The notes: generated from the letters alone by a model not told the origin. Counted from the stretch's first letter, positions 37,301 to 45,297 are shown. The stretch: DNA of 64,000 nucleotides from Terrabacter tumescens (GCF_014646815.1 NZ_BMNZ01000003.1:496001-560000); one strand, 5' to 3'. Program-made: numbers and translations.

Positions 37301-37659
37301 TCGGCGAGCAAGGTCGTCTTGCCGGTGCCCACGGAGCCGGCGACGAGCACCATCGTCCCGGCACCACGGTCGGTGGCCGAGATCAGGGGCGCGGGCGCCC
37401 GGATCGTGCTGCGGCGCACCGTGCGTCCCGTGAGCCCGGGCACCCGGTGCTTGGGTGACGTGCGGGTCGCGGCGCGCCCGACCCCTGTCGGGCGAGCCCC
37501 GGTCCGGTCACCGGTCCGGTCGGCTCGATCTCCGGTCGTGCTGACGGCCCCCGAGTCCACGGTCGTCAGCGCCCCTCCGCCGACCCCGGGCGGTCTCCTG
37601 CGCCAGTGAGCGGGTGCCGTCGAACGGCTGGTGCGGGACAACGACGCTGCGAGGGTCAT
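34363..37659 (-). CDS. LuxR-family ATP-binding regulator, MalT (LAL/STAND) type
   Basis: 1098 residues from the ATG at 37659; GTG 37662 is also possible and no strong ribosome site is seen. About 100 disordered residues precede the STAND ATPase with Walker A AGSVGTGKT (Lys114) and WVVLDDLHLV as Walker B. A long helical repeat region spans the middle, broken by Asp/Thr/Ser-rich and Pro/Asp-rich low-complexity inserts at about 36.0 and 34.9 kb. The C-terminal helix-turn-helix is LTVAEIAQARAVSRNTVKTQ then LFQKLGVGSRRDAV. It is a one-component transcription activator switched by ligand and ATP. Its regulon is unknown. Confidence 0.88.
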   Translation of the reverse strand: MTLAASLSRTSRSTAPAHWRRRPPGVGGGALTTVDSGAVSTTGDRADRTGDRTGARPTGVGRAATRTSPKHRVPGLTGRTVRRSTIRAPAPLISATDRGAGTMVLVAGSVGTGKTTLLADWAGELERRGDLIAWASLDREDNDPQVMAETLLGAVRAAALPTAPWLADEPDQSAVGAVGQALVTRLLEIAATAARHVWVVLDDLHLVRDPRCLDLVELLVRWAPAHLHVIIGTRSDPGLHLARLRLEERLVEVREHDLRFSLDDTRELLSRHDLQLEDHQVRRLQELTEGWAAGVALAAVSLARGRDVDEFLGEFARSDRAMSGYLVEEVLASLDAATRDFLLSTSVLEDLTADLGAAVTGRDDAGALLDALSADNAMVTVDRVGTPTYRYHVLLRSYLGAMLEAGSVRGAREVHARAAQWYAAHDVPGQALRHAEAAGDLDLMSDVIHQHALHLLLDGRASEVEAAVRTVRTDDPVMTAVAALASLDLSDPEAARRQLASLVTGPGSWFTEPEPNDLTGELTDDLDVDPSALPLERLLSVGLRWLAFVGKDTVGHPDGDATDSATDSATDSGPTSADRLAKGLAAELNSTYSTWSEGHPVPDRAALRALADDVRPDASSRAHGPGHGLAVGRVPHAEADLMLLDQLTSGDVLLGSGRFGEARAAYASALSTARAAGHQLPALQAMVGMASVAAAREDLAEMSTWSERVLVESQATPWAGSPRLLPAQVLAGWAAFNVLDDATARGRNEAALELLGVVLSMMQEQARGGAEAGAPAGEMSTAARGLEQLARLARMLEANLDLIEGAGQPGVRQDVVDRVMAGARGVGEVSMTSVLAVGELSRAHRVVLLAGFPRLAREVEQLCEGLPGAAAEVATMAAVRHLRAGEDSAARAAVAPVLASGLPTDLPTDPSPDLKADPAADPAHRPVEDSVKAQGDAAAALPERPRLRVAVTAHLVAAVVAHRNAQPTVAHEELVAALTLAAPERALRMVLEVAPEVADVLAAGAGRFGELEPFVGELNVQARALADLPAEPLLDVALSARELSLLRELPSLLTVAEIAQARAVSRNTVKTQLRSLFQKLGVGSRRDAVAAARRLGLL

Positions 37660-37925
37660 CACGGTGCACTTTCGGGAGGGGCACGGCTGCGACACGTCCG
37701 GGACGAGCGCTCGACCGCCGTCCTCCGCGGTGCCTCCGAGGTGACCGGCCGCTCGACCCGATTTCACCGTAGCGTCGCGCGGTCACCCCGGCGCGTTTTC
37801 AGGCGCTTCCGGCTCGGGGCGTCCGGATGCTGGCCACGGCGGCCGGGGAGGCAGGGACCCTCGGGTGGCGCCACGGAGTCGTCAACGCGTGGCCGGTGCG
37901 GTCGGCTTGTCGCCGTGGAGCGGCG

Positions 37926-39410
37926 TCAGCATCCGGCGGGTCCGCACGCCGCGCCGCCGCCCGACGGCGCGCCGAGGTGGACCAGCTGCGGCACCGCGGG
38001 CGCGCAGCAGCCACCGGCCTCCGCGGCGTCGGCCTTCGTGGCGTCGGGGGCGCCGGGGGCGTCGAAGAGACCTGCTCCTCCGCAGACCCCGGTCTCGGGG
38101 AGGGTGAGCTCGACGCGGGAGGCGGCCTCGATGTCGCCGGCCAGGGCTGCGGCCACCGAGCGGACCTGCTCGTAGCCGGTCAGGGCGAGGAACGTCGGCG
38201 CGCGGCCGTATGCCTTCATGCCGACGACGTAGACACCCTGCTCCTCGTGGGCGAGCTCGCTCGCGCCGTGCGGGTAGACGGTGCCGCACGAGTGGACGTT
38301 GGGGTCGATGAGCGGGGCAAGGCCGACCGGCGCCTCGAGCCGGGCGTCGAGGCGCAGCCGCAGCTCCGACATGATCGAGTGGTCGGGGCGGAAGCCGGTG
38401 AGGCCGATGACCTCGTCGAGCCCCTCGACACGTCGGCCGTCCTCGGCCACGAGCGCCACCGTGCCGGTGTCCTCGCTCTCGACGGCCTGGGTGCGGAATC
38501 CGGTGACGACCTCGACGAGTCCCGCCGACACGGCGTCGCGGGCGCGGAGTCCGAGGGCGCCACGGGCCGCGAGCTGGTCCGCGTCACCGCCGCCGTATGC
38601 GTTGCCGACACCCCCGCGTCGCAGGACCCACACGGCCTTGGTGCCGGGCACCTCCTGGGCGAGGGTGGCGAGGGCGACGAGTGCGGTCAGGGCCGAATGA
38701 CCTGACCCGACGACAGCCGTGCGCCGGCCGCCGAAACGCGTGACGTCGCTTGCCGCATCGACGTCCGGGACGCGGTGGGACAGATGTGCCGCGACGGCGG
38801 GCTCGCGCTCCCCGTCGGCCGGGTAGCCGTCGCTGCCGAGCGGGTTCGGGCCCGTCCAGGTGCCGGAGGCGTCGACGACGGCCCCGGCGACGAGGCGAGC
38901 CGTGCTGCCGTCGCTGCGGTCCACGTGGACCGTGAACGGCTGCTCCTCGCGGCCGGAGTCGACGACGCGGTCCCGGCCCCGGCGCGCCACGCCGGTCACG
39001 GTGGCGCCGTAGCGGACGCGGTCGGCGAGGGCGTCGGCCAGCGGCTGGAGGTAGTCCTGCACCCACTCGCGGCCGGTCGGGTAGCGGGTCGGGTCGGGAT
39101 CGGTCCAACCTCGGCCGGCCAGCAGCCGCCGAGCCGCCGGGTCGATGAGCTCGGACCACCGGGAGAAGAGCCGCACGTGCCCCCAGGACCTGACGGAGGT
39201 GGCAGCCCGCTCCCCGCGCTCGAGCACGACGGGGTCGAGCCCGCGCTCGAGCAGGTGGGCCGCGGCGGCCAGACCGACCGGGCCGGCGCCGATGACGGCG
39301 ACGGTCCCGAGGGGCAGGTCGGGCACGACGGGCTGGTGCGACGCGCTCGCGCCAGAGTCGGTGCTCGCGCCGGTGGGTGCTTCAGTGCTTGCGTGGGTCG
39401 CGCGGGTCAC
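37926..39410 (-). CDS. FAD-dependent oxidoreductase, ArsO-like, with cysteine-rich tail
   Basis: 494 residues from a GTG with GGAGG upstream; the frame is open further but the extension overlaps the arsR1 operator. FAD loop GAGPVG (41-46) and a second dinucleotide loop VGSGHSAL give the flavin-monooxygenase / thioredoxin-reductase-like layout. Such flavoproteins (ArsO) are known in ars operons, with a still unclear role in arsenic metabolism. The last 35 residues carry Cys-Cys and single Cys-Gly motifs (AGGCCAPAV, then AACGPAGC) and may bind As(III). It is divergent from arsR1 and shares its operator region. Confidence 0.82.
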   Translation of the reverse strand: MTRATHASTEAPTGASTDSGASASHQPVVPDLPLGTVAVIGAGPVGLAAAAHLLERGLDPVVLERGERAATSVRSWGHVRLFSRWSELIDPAARRLLAGRGWTDPDPTRYPTGREWVQDYLQPLADALADRVRYGATVTGVARRGRDRVVDSGREEQPFTVHVDRSDGSTARLVAGAVVDASGTWTGPNPLGSDGYPADGEREPAVAAHLSHRVPDVDAASDVTRFGGRRTAVVGSGHSALTALVALATLAQEVPGTKAVWVLRRGGVGNAYGGGDADQLAARGALGLRARDAVSAGLVEVVTGFRTQAVESEDTGTVALVAEDGRRVEGLDEVIGLTGFRPDHSIMSELRLRLDARLEAPVGLAPLIDPNVHSCGTVYPHGASELAHEEQGVYVVGMKAYGRAPTFLALTGYEQVRSVAAALAGDIEAASRVELTLPETGVCGGAGLFDAPGAPDATKADAAEAGGCCAPAVPQLVHLGAPSGGGAACGPAGC

Positions 39411-39501
39411 GGGACTGCCTCCGGGTCGGTCTGCGGTGGGGTGGCGGCACAGCACATCGTTGTTTCGATGGTTGTCGATGCCGACATGGCCATGTTGCGG
39501 C

Positions 39502-39535
39502 TGACATAGACAGATGTCAACATAGGTATATGTCA
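39502..39535. promoter_or_regulatory. ArsR-type operator region between arsO-like gene and arsR1
   Basis: TGACAT (39502-39507) and ATGTCA (39514-39519) form an inverted repeat with a 6-base spacer. A second ATGTCA overlaps the arsR1 start codon at 39530-39535, and ACATA/TATGT arms lie at 39520-39533. AT-rich dyads like these, beside the gene for the repressor, are typical ArsR/SmtB sites. The stretch is much richer in A and T than its surroundings. Confidence 0.6.
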
Positions 39536-39883
39536 AAGCCGTTGCCCGTCCTCGACGTCATCGAGACATCCTGCTGCGCGCCTCTCGCCCGTGCGCCGAT
39601 CGGCGAGGCGGATGCCGAGCGGGTGGCCGCCATGTTCAAGGCCCTGGGCGACCCGGTGCGTCTGCGGCTCTTCTCGAAGGTCGCGTCGTCCGAGGGCGGG
39701 GAGGCCTGTGTCTGCGACATCCAGGACGTCGGCGTCTCGCAGCCCACGGTCTCGCACCACCTCAAGAAGCTGCGGGAGGCCGGACTGCTGGAGTCCGAGC
39801 GCCGGGGCAGCTGGGTCTACTACCGGCTGGCGCCCTCGGCACTCGCGGTGATGGCCGACCTGCTGGCCCCGGTCCGGGCCTGA
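39530..39883 (+). CDS. arsR: ArsR-family arsenic-responsive repressor (copy 1)
   Basis: 117 residues. The winged helix is clear: FKALGDPVRLRLFSKVAS, VSQPTVSHHLKKLREAGLL, and the wing ERRGSWVYYRL. Possible As(III) ligands are the vicinal pair Cys15-Cys16 and Cys60/Cys62 in EACVCD. An N-terminal Cys15-Cys16 pair is also used by the Corynebacterium ArsR1 type, whose third ligand is Cys55. The ATG overlaps an operator half-site. It converges on the dinB gene, and a 12-base palindrome AGCCGGCCGGCT (39883-39894) spans the junction of the two stops. Confidence 0.92.
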   Translation: MSKPLPVLDVIETSCCAPLARAPIGEADAERVAAMFKALGDPVRLRLFSKVASSEGGEACVCDIQDVGVSQPTVSHHLKKLREAGLLESERRGSWVYYRLAPSALAVMADLLAPVRA

Positions 39884-39892
39884 GCCGGCCGG

Positions 39893-40426
39893 CTACCCCC
39901 GGAGCGTCAGCTGGGTGCGGTGGAAGTCGTAGTGCCGGCAGCCGTAGGCGTACACCTCGGCCAGCGTCATCGTGGGCTCGAAGAAGGGGTCCCAGCCGAC
40001 CGGGAAGTGCATGGTGCGACCGAGTGCCCGGTCCGACTCTGCGTCCAGCCGACGGTGCAGCCGAGCGATGGTGCGGTCGAGCCGGCGGGTGAGTCGCGGA
40101 CCGTGGAAGACGAGTGCGCCGCCGACGGACCCGAGGTAGTTGACGAGGTGGAACGGCCGGGTGGCAGCGTCGAGCAGCGCCGCGAAGGCCCTGCCGAACC
40201 CGTCGGGCAGTCGCCCGAAGATCCTCACGAGCGGGAGCAGCCGCTGCACGACGAGGAAGCCGAACGCCATGTGCCACAGCAGCTGGCCGTTGGTCCAGCG
40301 GGTGCCGTCGCTGCGTCGACGCAGGTCCGCCGCCCCCGCAGCGGCGACGAGCAGCGCGAAGTCGGCCCGCACCCTCTCCAGCTCCTCGTGGATGCCCTGC
40401 CTGCCGGTCGACGCGGACGTGGCCAT
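39893..40426 (-). CDS. DinB-family protein
   Basis: 177 residues, ATG with GGGAGA upstream. The four-helix DinB fold is suggested by LLWHMAFGFLVVQRLL and by CRHYDFHRTQLTL, which supply the His ligands of a metal site. The superfamily includes thiol S-transferases that use mycothiol or bacillithiol. It follows arsC by 52 bases on the same strand and is probably the last gene of the acr3-arsA-arsC operon. A mycothiol-linked role in arsenic handling is possible but not shown. Confidence 0.75.
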   Translation of the reverse strand: MATSASTGRQGIHEELERVRADFALLVAAAGAADLRRRSDGTRWTNGQLLWHMAFGFLVVQRLLPLVRIFGRLPDGFGRAFAALLDAATRPFHLVNYLGSVGGALVFHGPRLTRRLDRTIARLHRRLDAESDRALGRTMHFPVGWDPFFEPTMTLAEVYAYGCRHYDFHRTQLTLRG

Positions 40427-40478
40427 GAGCCAGTCTCCCGCGGGACGGCCCCACGTGGCGGCCTCCGCCGGGTCCCGG

Positions 40479-40904
40479 TCAGGCGTCGACGGGCGTGACG
40501 TCGAGGGACTCGAGCAGGCCGAGCACCCGCTGCCGGATCTCGTCGCGGATGGGGCGCACGGCCTCGACACCCTTGCCGGCGGGGTCCGCGAGCTCCCAGT
40601 CCTCGTAGCGCTTGCCCGGGAAGATCGGGCAGGTGTCGCCGCAGCCCATGGTGATGACGACGTCCGACTCCCGGACCGCGTCGGTGGTGAGGATCTTGGG
40701 CGTCTCTGCGGTGATGTCGATGTCCTCCTCGGCCATGGCGGCGACGGCCGACGGGTTGACCTGGTCGGCGGGCGCCGACCCTGCGGAGCGGACCTCGACG
40801 GCGCCACCCGAGAGATGGGCGAGGTAGGCGGCGGCCATCTGGGAGCGGCCGGCGTTGTGGACGCAGACGAACAGGACGGAGGGCTGGGCGGTTCGGTCGG
40901 TCAT
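40479..40904 (-). CDS. arsC: Arsenate reductase, low-molecular-weight phosphatase type
   Basis: 141 residues, ATG with GAGGAG upstream. The P-loop is FVCVHNAGRSQMAAAYL with the nucleophilic Cys. TMGCGDTCPIFPGKRYEDW carries the second and third cysteines needed for the intramolecular disulfide relay, and DPAGKG supplies the general-acid Asp. This layout suggests a thioredoxin-type reductase rather than the mycothiol-transferase subtype that lacks those cysteines. It reduces arsenate to arsenite for export. Its start overlaps the arsA stop as ATGA. Confidence 0.93.
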   Translation of the reverse strand: MTDRTAQPSVLFVCVHNAGRSQMAAAYLAHLSGGAVEVRSAGSAPADQVNPSAVAAMAEEDIDITAETPKILTTDAVRESDVVITMGCGDTCPIFPGKRYEDWELADPAGKGVEAVRPIRDEIRQRVLGLLESLDVTPVDA

Positions 40905-42712
40905 GGGTGGCTCCTCGACGTGGGCAGGAATGGGTTCGCGGCGGGGCGCGTGAGCTCGGACAGCGCTGCGACCCCGACGGGCTCGTGAGCCAGCAGGGGC
41001 AGGACGGCCACGCGACGGCAGAGCGTGGAGATCTGCCCGAGGGCGTCGGCCTCGGCGCGGGCGCGCGCCCGCAGGAACGGCGAGCGGGGCGCAGCCGCGG
41101 TGAGGCTGCCGTTGACGACCCACGCCCAGGGGGTGATCCCGGCTCGGGCCAGGTCGTCCTGCAGCTCCTCCGCCTCGAGCACGGGGGTCGTCTCGGGAAG
41201 GGTGACGACGAGGACCTTGGTGCGGGTCGGGTCCTGCAGCCGCATGAGCGGGGTGACGAAGTGGGCCCCCTCGCTCATCTGACGGGTGATCTCGCGGTGG
41301 TAGGAGCCGGTGGCGTCGAGCAGGAGCAGGGTGTGCCCGGTGGGGGCGGTGTCGAGCACGACGAACTGCTTGCGGGCCCTGAAGACGACGTGGGAGAACT
41401 GCTGGAAGACGGCCACCTCGTCGGTGCAGGGCGACTTGAGGTCTTCGGCGAGGACGGCCCGGCCGGCCTCGTCGAGGTCCTTCCCCTTGCCTGCCATGAC
41501 CCGCTCGCGATACCCCTCGATCGCCGCCCGGGGGTCGATGCGCTCGACGGTGAGGTGCGGGACGTCGGCCAGCAGCGTCTCGTCCAGGTGCGCCGCCGGG
41601 TCGGTCGTGGTCAGCAGCACCTCATGGCCTCGGGAGGCGAGCTCGAGGGCGACCGCGGCAGCGACCGTCGTCTTGCCGACCCCGCCCTTCCCCATGCACA
41701 TGACGAGCCCCGGACCGTCGGCCTCGAGCTGGTCGACCAGATGAGGCAGACCGGTGAAACCGGTTGGCAGCGTTGCGATCTCGGCGATCGGCGTCTGGCG
41801 TGACGCGACGTCGGGCTCGAGCAGCGACCGGAGGGCGGGCACACCGACGGTGTTGAAGGGCAGCAGCGGCAGGACGGCCCGGGGCAGCGCGGCCACGGCG
41901 GCCGGGACGGCCGCGAGGGCGGCCTCCTCACGCGAACGGACCGCGTGGGCCAGCTCGTCCATGGGAGTGCTGGTGACGGCATACTCCGGCATGAGGCCGT
42001 TGACGACGAGGTGGGCGTTCGTCATGCCCAGGTCGCGCAGCTCCCCATACGTGGTGGCGGCCTCTCGCAGGGAGGACGGCTGCGGGCGAGTCACGAGGAC
42101 CAGCCGGGTGCGCGTCGGGTCGGGCAGCGCTGCCAGCGCGCCGGCGTAGTCGTGGCGCAGCCGGTCGAGGCCCGCCACCGGCCCGAGGCACGACACGTCG
42201 CCCTTGCCGTCGGAGAGGTAGGAGGTCCACTCCCCCGGCAGCCGGAGCAGGCGCACGGTGTGGCCCGTGGGTGCGGTGTCGAACAGGACGTGGTCGTAGG
42301 CCGCTGTCGCGGACTCGTCGGCCAGGAGCGACGTGAACTCGTTGAAGGAGGCGATCTCCGTCGTGCACGCCCCGGACAGCTGCTCGGTCATCGCCGAGAC
42401 CTCGTCCGCCGGCAGGAGGTCGCGCACCGGGTCGATGATCGTGGCGCGGTACGCGTCGGCCGCCTGCTGCGGGTCGATCTCCAAAGCGTCGAGGCCGGGA
42501 ACGGTCGGAACCGGGGTGATCGTGTTGCCGACGGTGACCCCGAAGACCTGCCCGACGTTCGAGGCGGGGTCGGTGCTCGTCAGCAGGATCCGCCTGCCCT
42601 GCCCGGCGAGCTGCACAGCGGTGGCGCAGGCCAGGGACGTCTTGCCGACCCCACCCTTGCCGGTGAAGAAGAGGAACCGCGGCAGGTCGTCGAGGAAGGG
42701 CAGGGCTGGCAT
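40901..42712 (-). CDS. arsA: Arsenical pump-driving ATPase
   Basis: 603 residues in two homologous halves, each with a deviant Walker A: FTGKGGVGKTSLA (Lys24) and MGKGGVGKTTVAAA (Lys347). Both halves keep DTAPTGHT. Metalloid-binding cysteines matching those of plasmid ArsA are in SGACTTEIA, CLGPVAGL and KSPCTDEVA. It binds As(III) and energises the membrane carrier. It is fused end to start with acr3 (TGATG) and arsC (ATGA). No ArsD chaperone gene is present in the cluster. Confidence 0.94.
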   Translation of the reverse strand: MPALPFLDDLPRFLFFTGKGGVGKTSLACATAVQLAGQGRRILLTSTDPASNVGQVFGVTVGNTITPVPTVPGLDALEIDPQQAADAYRATIIDPVRDLLPADEVSAMTEQLSGACTTEIASFNEFTSLLADESATAAYDHVLFDTAPTGHTVRLLRLPGEWTSYLSDGKGDVSCLGPVAGLDRLRHDYAGALAALPDPTRTRLVLVTRPQPSSLREAATTYGELRDLGMTNAHLVVNGLMPEYAVTSTPMDELAHAVRSREEAALAAVPAAVAALPRAVLPLLPFNTVGVPALRSLLEPDVASRQTPIAEIATLPTGFTGLPHLVDQLEADGPGLVMCMGKGGVGKTTVAAAVALELASRGHEVLLTTTDPAAHLDETLLADVPHLTVERIDPRAAIEGYRERVMAGKGKDLDEAGRAVLAEDLKSPCTDEVAVFQQFSHVVFRARKQFVVLDTAPTGHTLLLLDATGSYHREITRQMSEGAHFVTPLMRLQDPTRTKVLVVTLPETTPVLEAEELQDDLARAGITPWAWVVNGSLTAAAPRSPFLRARARAEADALGQISTLCRRVAVLPLLAHEPVGVAALSELTRPAANPFLPTSRSHP

Positions 42713-43812
42713 CAGAGCCTGGCCTCGGCAGCCCTGAAGCGCCGGCGCAGCGCGAGGCTGACGTAGACGAGGGCCACGAGCGCGGGCACCTCGATGAGGG
42801 GTCCGACGACGCCCGCCAGGGCCTGACCGGAGGCCGCGCCGAAGGTCGCGATCGCGACGGCGATCGCCAGCTCGAAGTTGTTGCCGGCCGCCGTGAAGGC
42901 GAGGGTGGTCGTGCGCTCGTAGCCGAGGCCGATCGCGGCACCCAGCCCGAACCCGCCGCCCCACATCACCGCGAAGTAGACGAGCAGCGGCAGGGCGATG
43001 CGGGCGACGTCGAGGGGCCGGGACGTGATGGCCTCACCCTGCAGGGCGAAGAGGATGACGATGGTGAAGAGCAGTCCGTAGAGCGCCCACGGGCCGACCT
43101 TCGGGATGAACTTCGTCTCGTACCAGTCGCGCCCACGCGTCCGCTCACCCACGCGGCGGGACAGGAACCCGGCCAGCAGCGGGATGCCGAGGAAGACGAG
43201 GACGGACCGGGCGATGTCCCACGTGGACGCGTCGATGCCGGTCTGCTCGAGGCCGAGCCACCCGGGCAGGACCGAGAGGTAGAACCAGCCGAGACCGGCG
43301 AAGGCGACGACCTGGAAGATCGAGTTGAGCGCCACGAGCACCGCGGCGGCCTCGCGGTCACCGCACGCGAGGTCGTTCCAGATGATGACCATGGCGATGC
43401 ACCGTGCCAGTCCGACGATGATGAGGCCGGTGCGGTAGGCCGGCAGGTCGGGCAGGAAGATCCATGCGACGGCGAACATCAGCGCCGGTCCGATGAGCCA
43501 GTTGAGCACGAGCGAGCCCACGAGCAGGCGCTTGTCGCCGGTCACGGAGTCGAGCCGGTCGTAGCGCACCTTGGCGAGGACGGGATACATCATGACGAGC
43601 AGCCCGAGCGCGATGGGCAGGGAGACGCCGTCGACCTCGACCCGCGAGAGCGCGTCGCCGAGGACGGGGACCAGTCGGCCGAGGAGCAGGCCCGCCAGCA
43701 TCGCCAGGCCGATCCACACCGGCAGGAAGCGGTCGAGTGTCGAGAGCCTCGCGGCGACCGGATCGTGACCGGACGACCTCGACGTGAGGGATGGGCTGGT
43801 CGGGTGGGTCAC
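42712..43812 (-). CDS. acr3: Arsenite efflux carrier
   Basis: 366 residues from a GTG with GAAGGA upstream; in-frame ATGs further up (43836, 43842, 43854) are possible. It has ten membrane segments. The essential cysteine region is GLARCIAMVIIWNDLACGD, and TAAGNNFELAIAVAIATFG is the second Acr3 motif. It exports arsenite, and probably antimonite less well, driven by proton motive force or, with ArsA, by ATP. First gene of acr3-arsA-arsC-dinB, divergent from arsR2. Confidence 0.94.
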   Translation of the reverse strand: MTHPTSPSLTSRSSGHDPVAARLSTLDRFLPVWIGLAMLAGLLLGRLVPVLGDALSRVEVDGVSLPIALGLLVMMYPVLAKVRYDRLDSVTGDKRLLVGSLVLNWLIGPALMFAVAWIFLPDLPAYRTGLIIVGLARCIAMVIIWNDLACGDREAAAVLVALNSIFQVVAFAGLGWFYLSVLPGWLGLEQTGIDASTWDIARSVLVFLGIPLLAGFLSRRVGERTRGRDWYETKFIPKVGPWALYGLLFTIVILFALQGEAITSRPLDVARIALPLLVYFAVMWGGGFGLGAAIGLGYERTTTLAFTAAGNNFELAIAVAIATFGAASGQALAGVVGPLIEVPALVALVYVSLALRRRFRAAEARL

Positions 43813-43852
43813 CGGTGTCCTTCGAGCGACGGGCATCTTCATGTCGAACTGC

Positions 43853-43868
43853 ATCGACGCTGGTCGAT
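43853..43868. promoter_or_regulatory. Inverted repeat between acr3 and arsR2
   Basis: ATCGAC-GCTG-GTCGAT lies 41 bases upstream of the acr3 start, in a divergent and relatively AT-rich promoter region of 130 bases. It is a candidate site for ArsR2. The sequence differs from the TGACAT dyads next to arsR1, so the two repressors may recognise different operators. Confidence 0.45.
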
Positions 43869-43942
43869 ACTTCAACGTTGGCAGTCGCATCGGCGTGTGT
43901 CAATATGGACTGTCGTCGATGCAGCCGGACGGAGGACGGACC

Positions 43943-44287
43943 GTGGGTGTCACCACGCTGAGCACCACCCCGCAGAAGGTGTCCGCCTGCGGCAGCACTC
44001 CCGTTGAAGTCCTGGAACGCGCCGAGGCCGACCGGCGCGCGGCCCTGCTCAAGGCGCTCGCCGACCCCGTCCGCCTCCAGCTGCTCAGCATCATCAGCGC
44101 CTCCCCCGGCGCGGAGGCGTGCGTGTGCGACATGACCGACGCCGTGCAGGTGTCGCAGCCGACCGTCAGCCACCATCTCAAGACCCTCGTCGAGGCCGGC
44201 ATCCTCACCCGCGAGCGCCGAGGCAGCTGGGCGTGGTTCCGGCTCGAGGTCGACCAGCTCGCGGCGGTGCGCAGCTTCCTGGCCTAG
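43943..44287 (+). CDS. arsR: ArsR-family repressor (copy 2)
   Basis: 114 residues from a GTG with GGAGGA six bases upstream; an ATG at 43919 is possible. LKALADPVRLQLLSIISAS, VSQPTVSHHLKTLVEAGIL and ERRGSWAWFRL form the winged helix. Candidate ligands are Cys16 and Cys60/Cys62 in EACVCD. Unlike copy 1 it has a single N-terminal Cys. It is divergent from acr3 and probably represses it. Confidence 0.9.
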   Translation: MGVTTLSTTPQKVSACGSTPVEVLERAEADRRAALLKALADPVRLQLLSIISASPGAEACVCDMTDAVQVSQPTVSHHLKTLVEAGILTRERRGSWAWFRLEVDQLAAVRSFLA

Positions 44288-44311
44288 CGGCCCGCCCACT
44301 CACCGACGCCG

Positions 44312-44332
44312 CGCGTCACCTGTCGTGACGCG
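44312..44332. terminator. Hairpin between arsR2 and the aldo/keto reductase gene
   Basis: CGCGTCAC (44312-44319) and GTGACGCG (44325-44332) form a perfect 8-bp stem with a 5-base loop, between two converging stop codons (44287 and 44333). Confidence 0.6.
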
Positions 44333-45172
44333 TCACATCTCCTCGTGGGTGTCGGGGTCGCCGCCGAAGAGGCGCCCGTCGGGGCGCCCGAGCGCGCTGA
44401 TCGCGGCGACCTCGTCGGGGCTCAGCTCGAAGCCGAAGACGTCGAGGTTGGCGCGCTGGCGCTCGGGGTCGGACGACTTGGGCAGCGGCACGACGCCGAG
44501 CTGCACGTGCCAGCGCAGGATCGCCTGGGCGGGCGTGACGCCGTGCGCCTGCGCCGCGGCGGCGACGGGGTCCGCGCCGAAGGGCGCGTTGCGCTTGCCG
44601 AGCGGGCTCCACGCCTCGGTGAGGATGCCGAGTCGCTCGTGGGCTGCGCGCAGCTGCTCCTGGGGGAAGAGCGGGTGCAGCTCGACCTGGTTGAGCACGG
44701 GCGTCACACCGGTCGCCTCGATGACGTCGGCGAGGTGCTTCTCGGTGAAGTTGCTGACGCCGACGGAGCGCACGAGCCCGCGCTCGCGGCACTCGACGAG
44801 GGCGCGGTAGGCGTCGACGTAGAGCCCGACGCTCGGGTTGGGCCAGTGGATGAGGGCGACGTCGACCTGCTCGAGCCCGAGCCTCTCCAGGGAGCCCTCG
44901 ACCGAGGCGACGGCCCGGTCGAACGCGTGGTCCCGGCCGGGCACCTTCGTCTGCACGACGATCTCCTCGCGGGGCACCCCGGAGCGCCGGATCGCCTCCC
45001 CGACCTCCTGCTCGTTGCCGTAGTTCACGGCCGTGTCGAGCAGCCGGTAGCCGGCCTCGAGCGCCGACACCATGGCGCGTATGCCGTCCTCGCCCGTGAG
45101 CGGGTACGTGCCGAAGCCGGTGGCGGGCAGGGTCGTGCCGTCCTGGAGCGTGCGTGTCGGGGTGGTCGCCAT
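44333..45172 (-). CDS. Aldo/keto reductase (diketogluconate-reductase-like)
   Basis: 279 residues from the ATG at 45172; a GTG two codons earlier is possible. The AKR tetrad is in place: Asp and Tyr in RLLDTAVNYGNE, Lys in VVQTKVPG, His in VALIHWPNP. GVSNFTEKHL and VVPLPKSSDPERQRANLDVF are the NADPH-binding blocks. It is a cytoplasmic NADPH-dependent carbonyl reductase of broad or unknown substrate. It is divergent from a second, unrelated-subfamily aldo/keto reductase. Confidence 0.88.
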   Translation of the reverse strand: MATTPTRTLQDGTTLPATGFGTYPLTGEDGIRAMVSALEAGYRLLDTAVNYGNEQEVGEAIRRSGVPREEIVVQTKVPGRDHAFDRAVASVEGSLERLGLEQVDVALIHWPNPSVGLYVDAYRALVECRERGLVRSVGVSNFTEKHLADVIEATGVTPVLNQVELHPLFPQEQLRAAHERLGILTEAWSPLGKRNAPFGADPVAAAAQAHGVTPAQAILRWHVQLGVVPLPKSSDPERQRANLDVFGFELSPDEVAAISALGRPDGRLFGGDPDTHEEM

Positions 45173-45297
45173 GACCACAACCTACGCATCGCCGTCGAGG
45201 GTGCGCGAGAGCCGTCCGCCCGTCGTCGGGTATGGAGCCTTCGGCTCGCTGGTGCGGGCTGCAGCACCCACAGCCAGCAGCCGGAAGGACACCCACC

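Noticed and set aside
35626-37458. 610-residue open frame opposite the MalT-type regulator
   Set aside because: Antisense shadow with no recognisable motif; the regulator on the other strand has complete domains.
39411-39536. N-terminal extension of the ArsO-like flavoprotein
   Set aside because: It would run through the arsR1 operator, while the GTG at 39410 has a GGAGG site.
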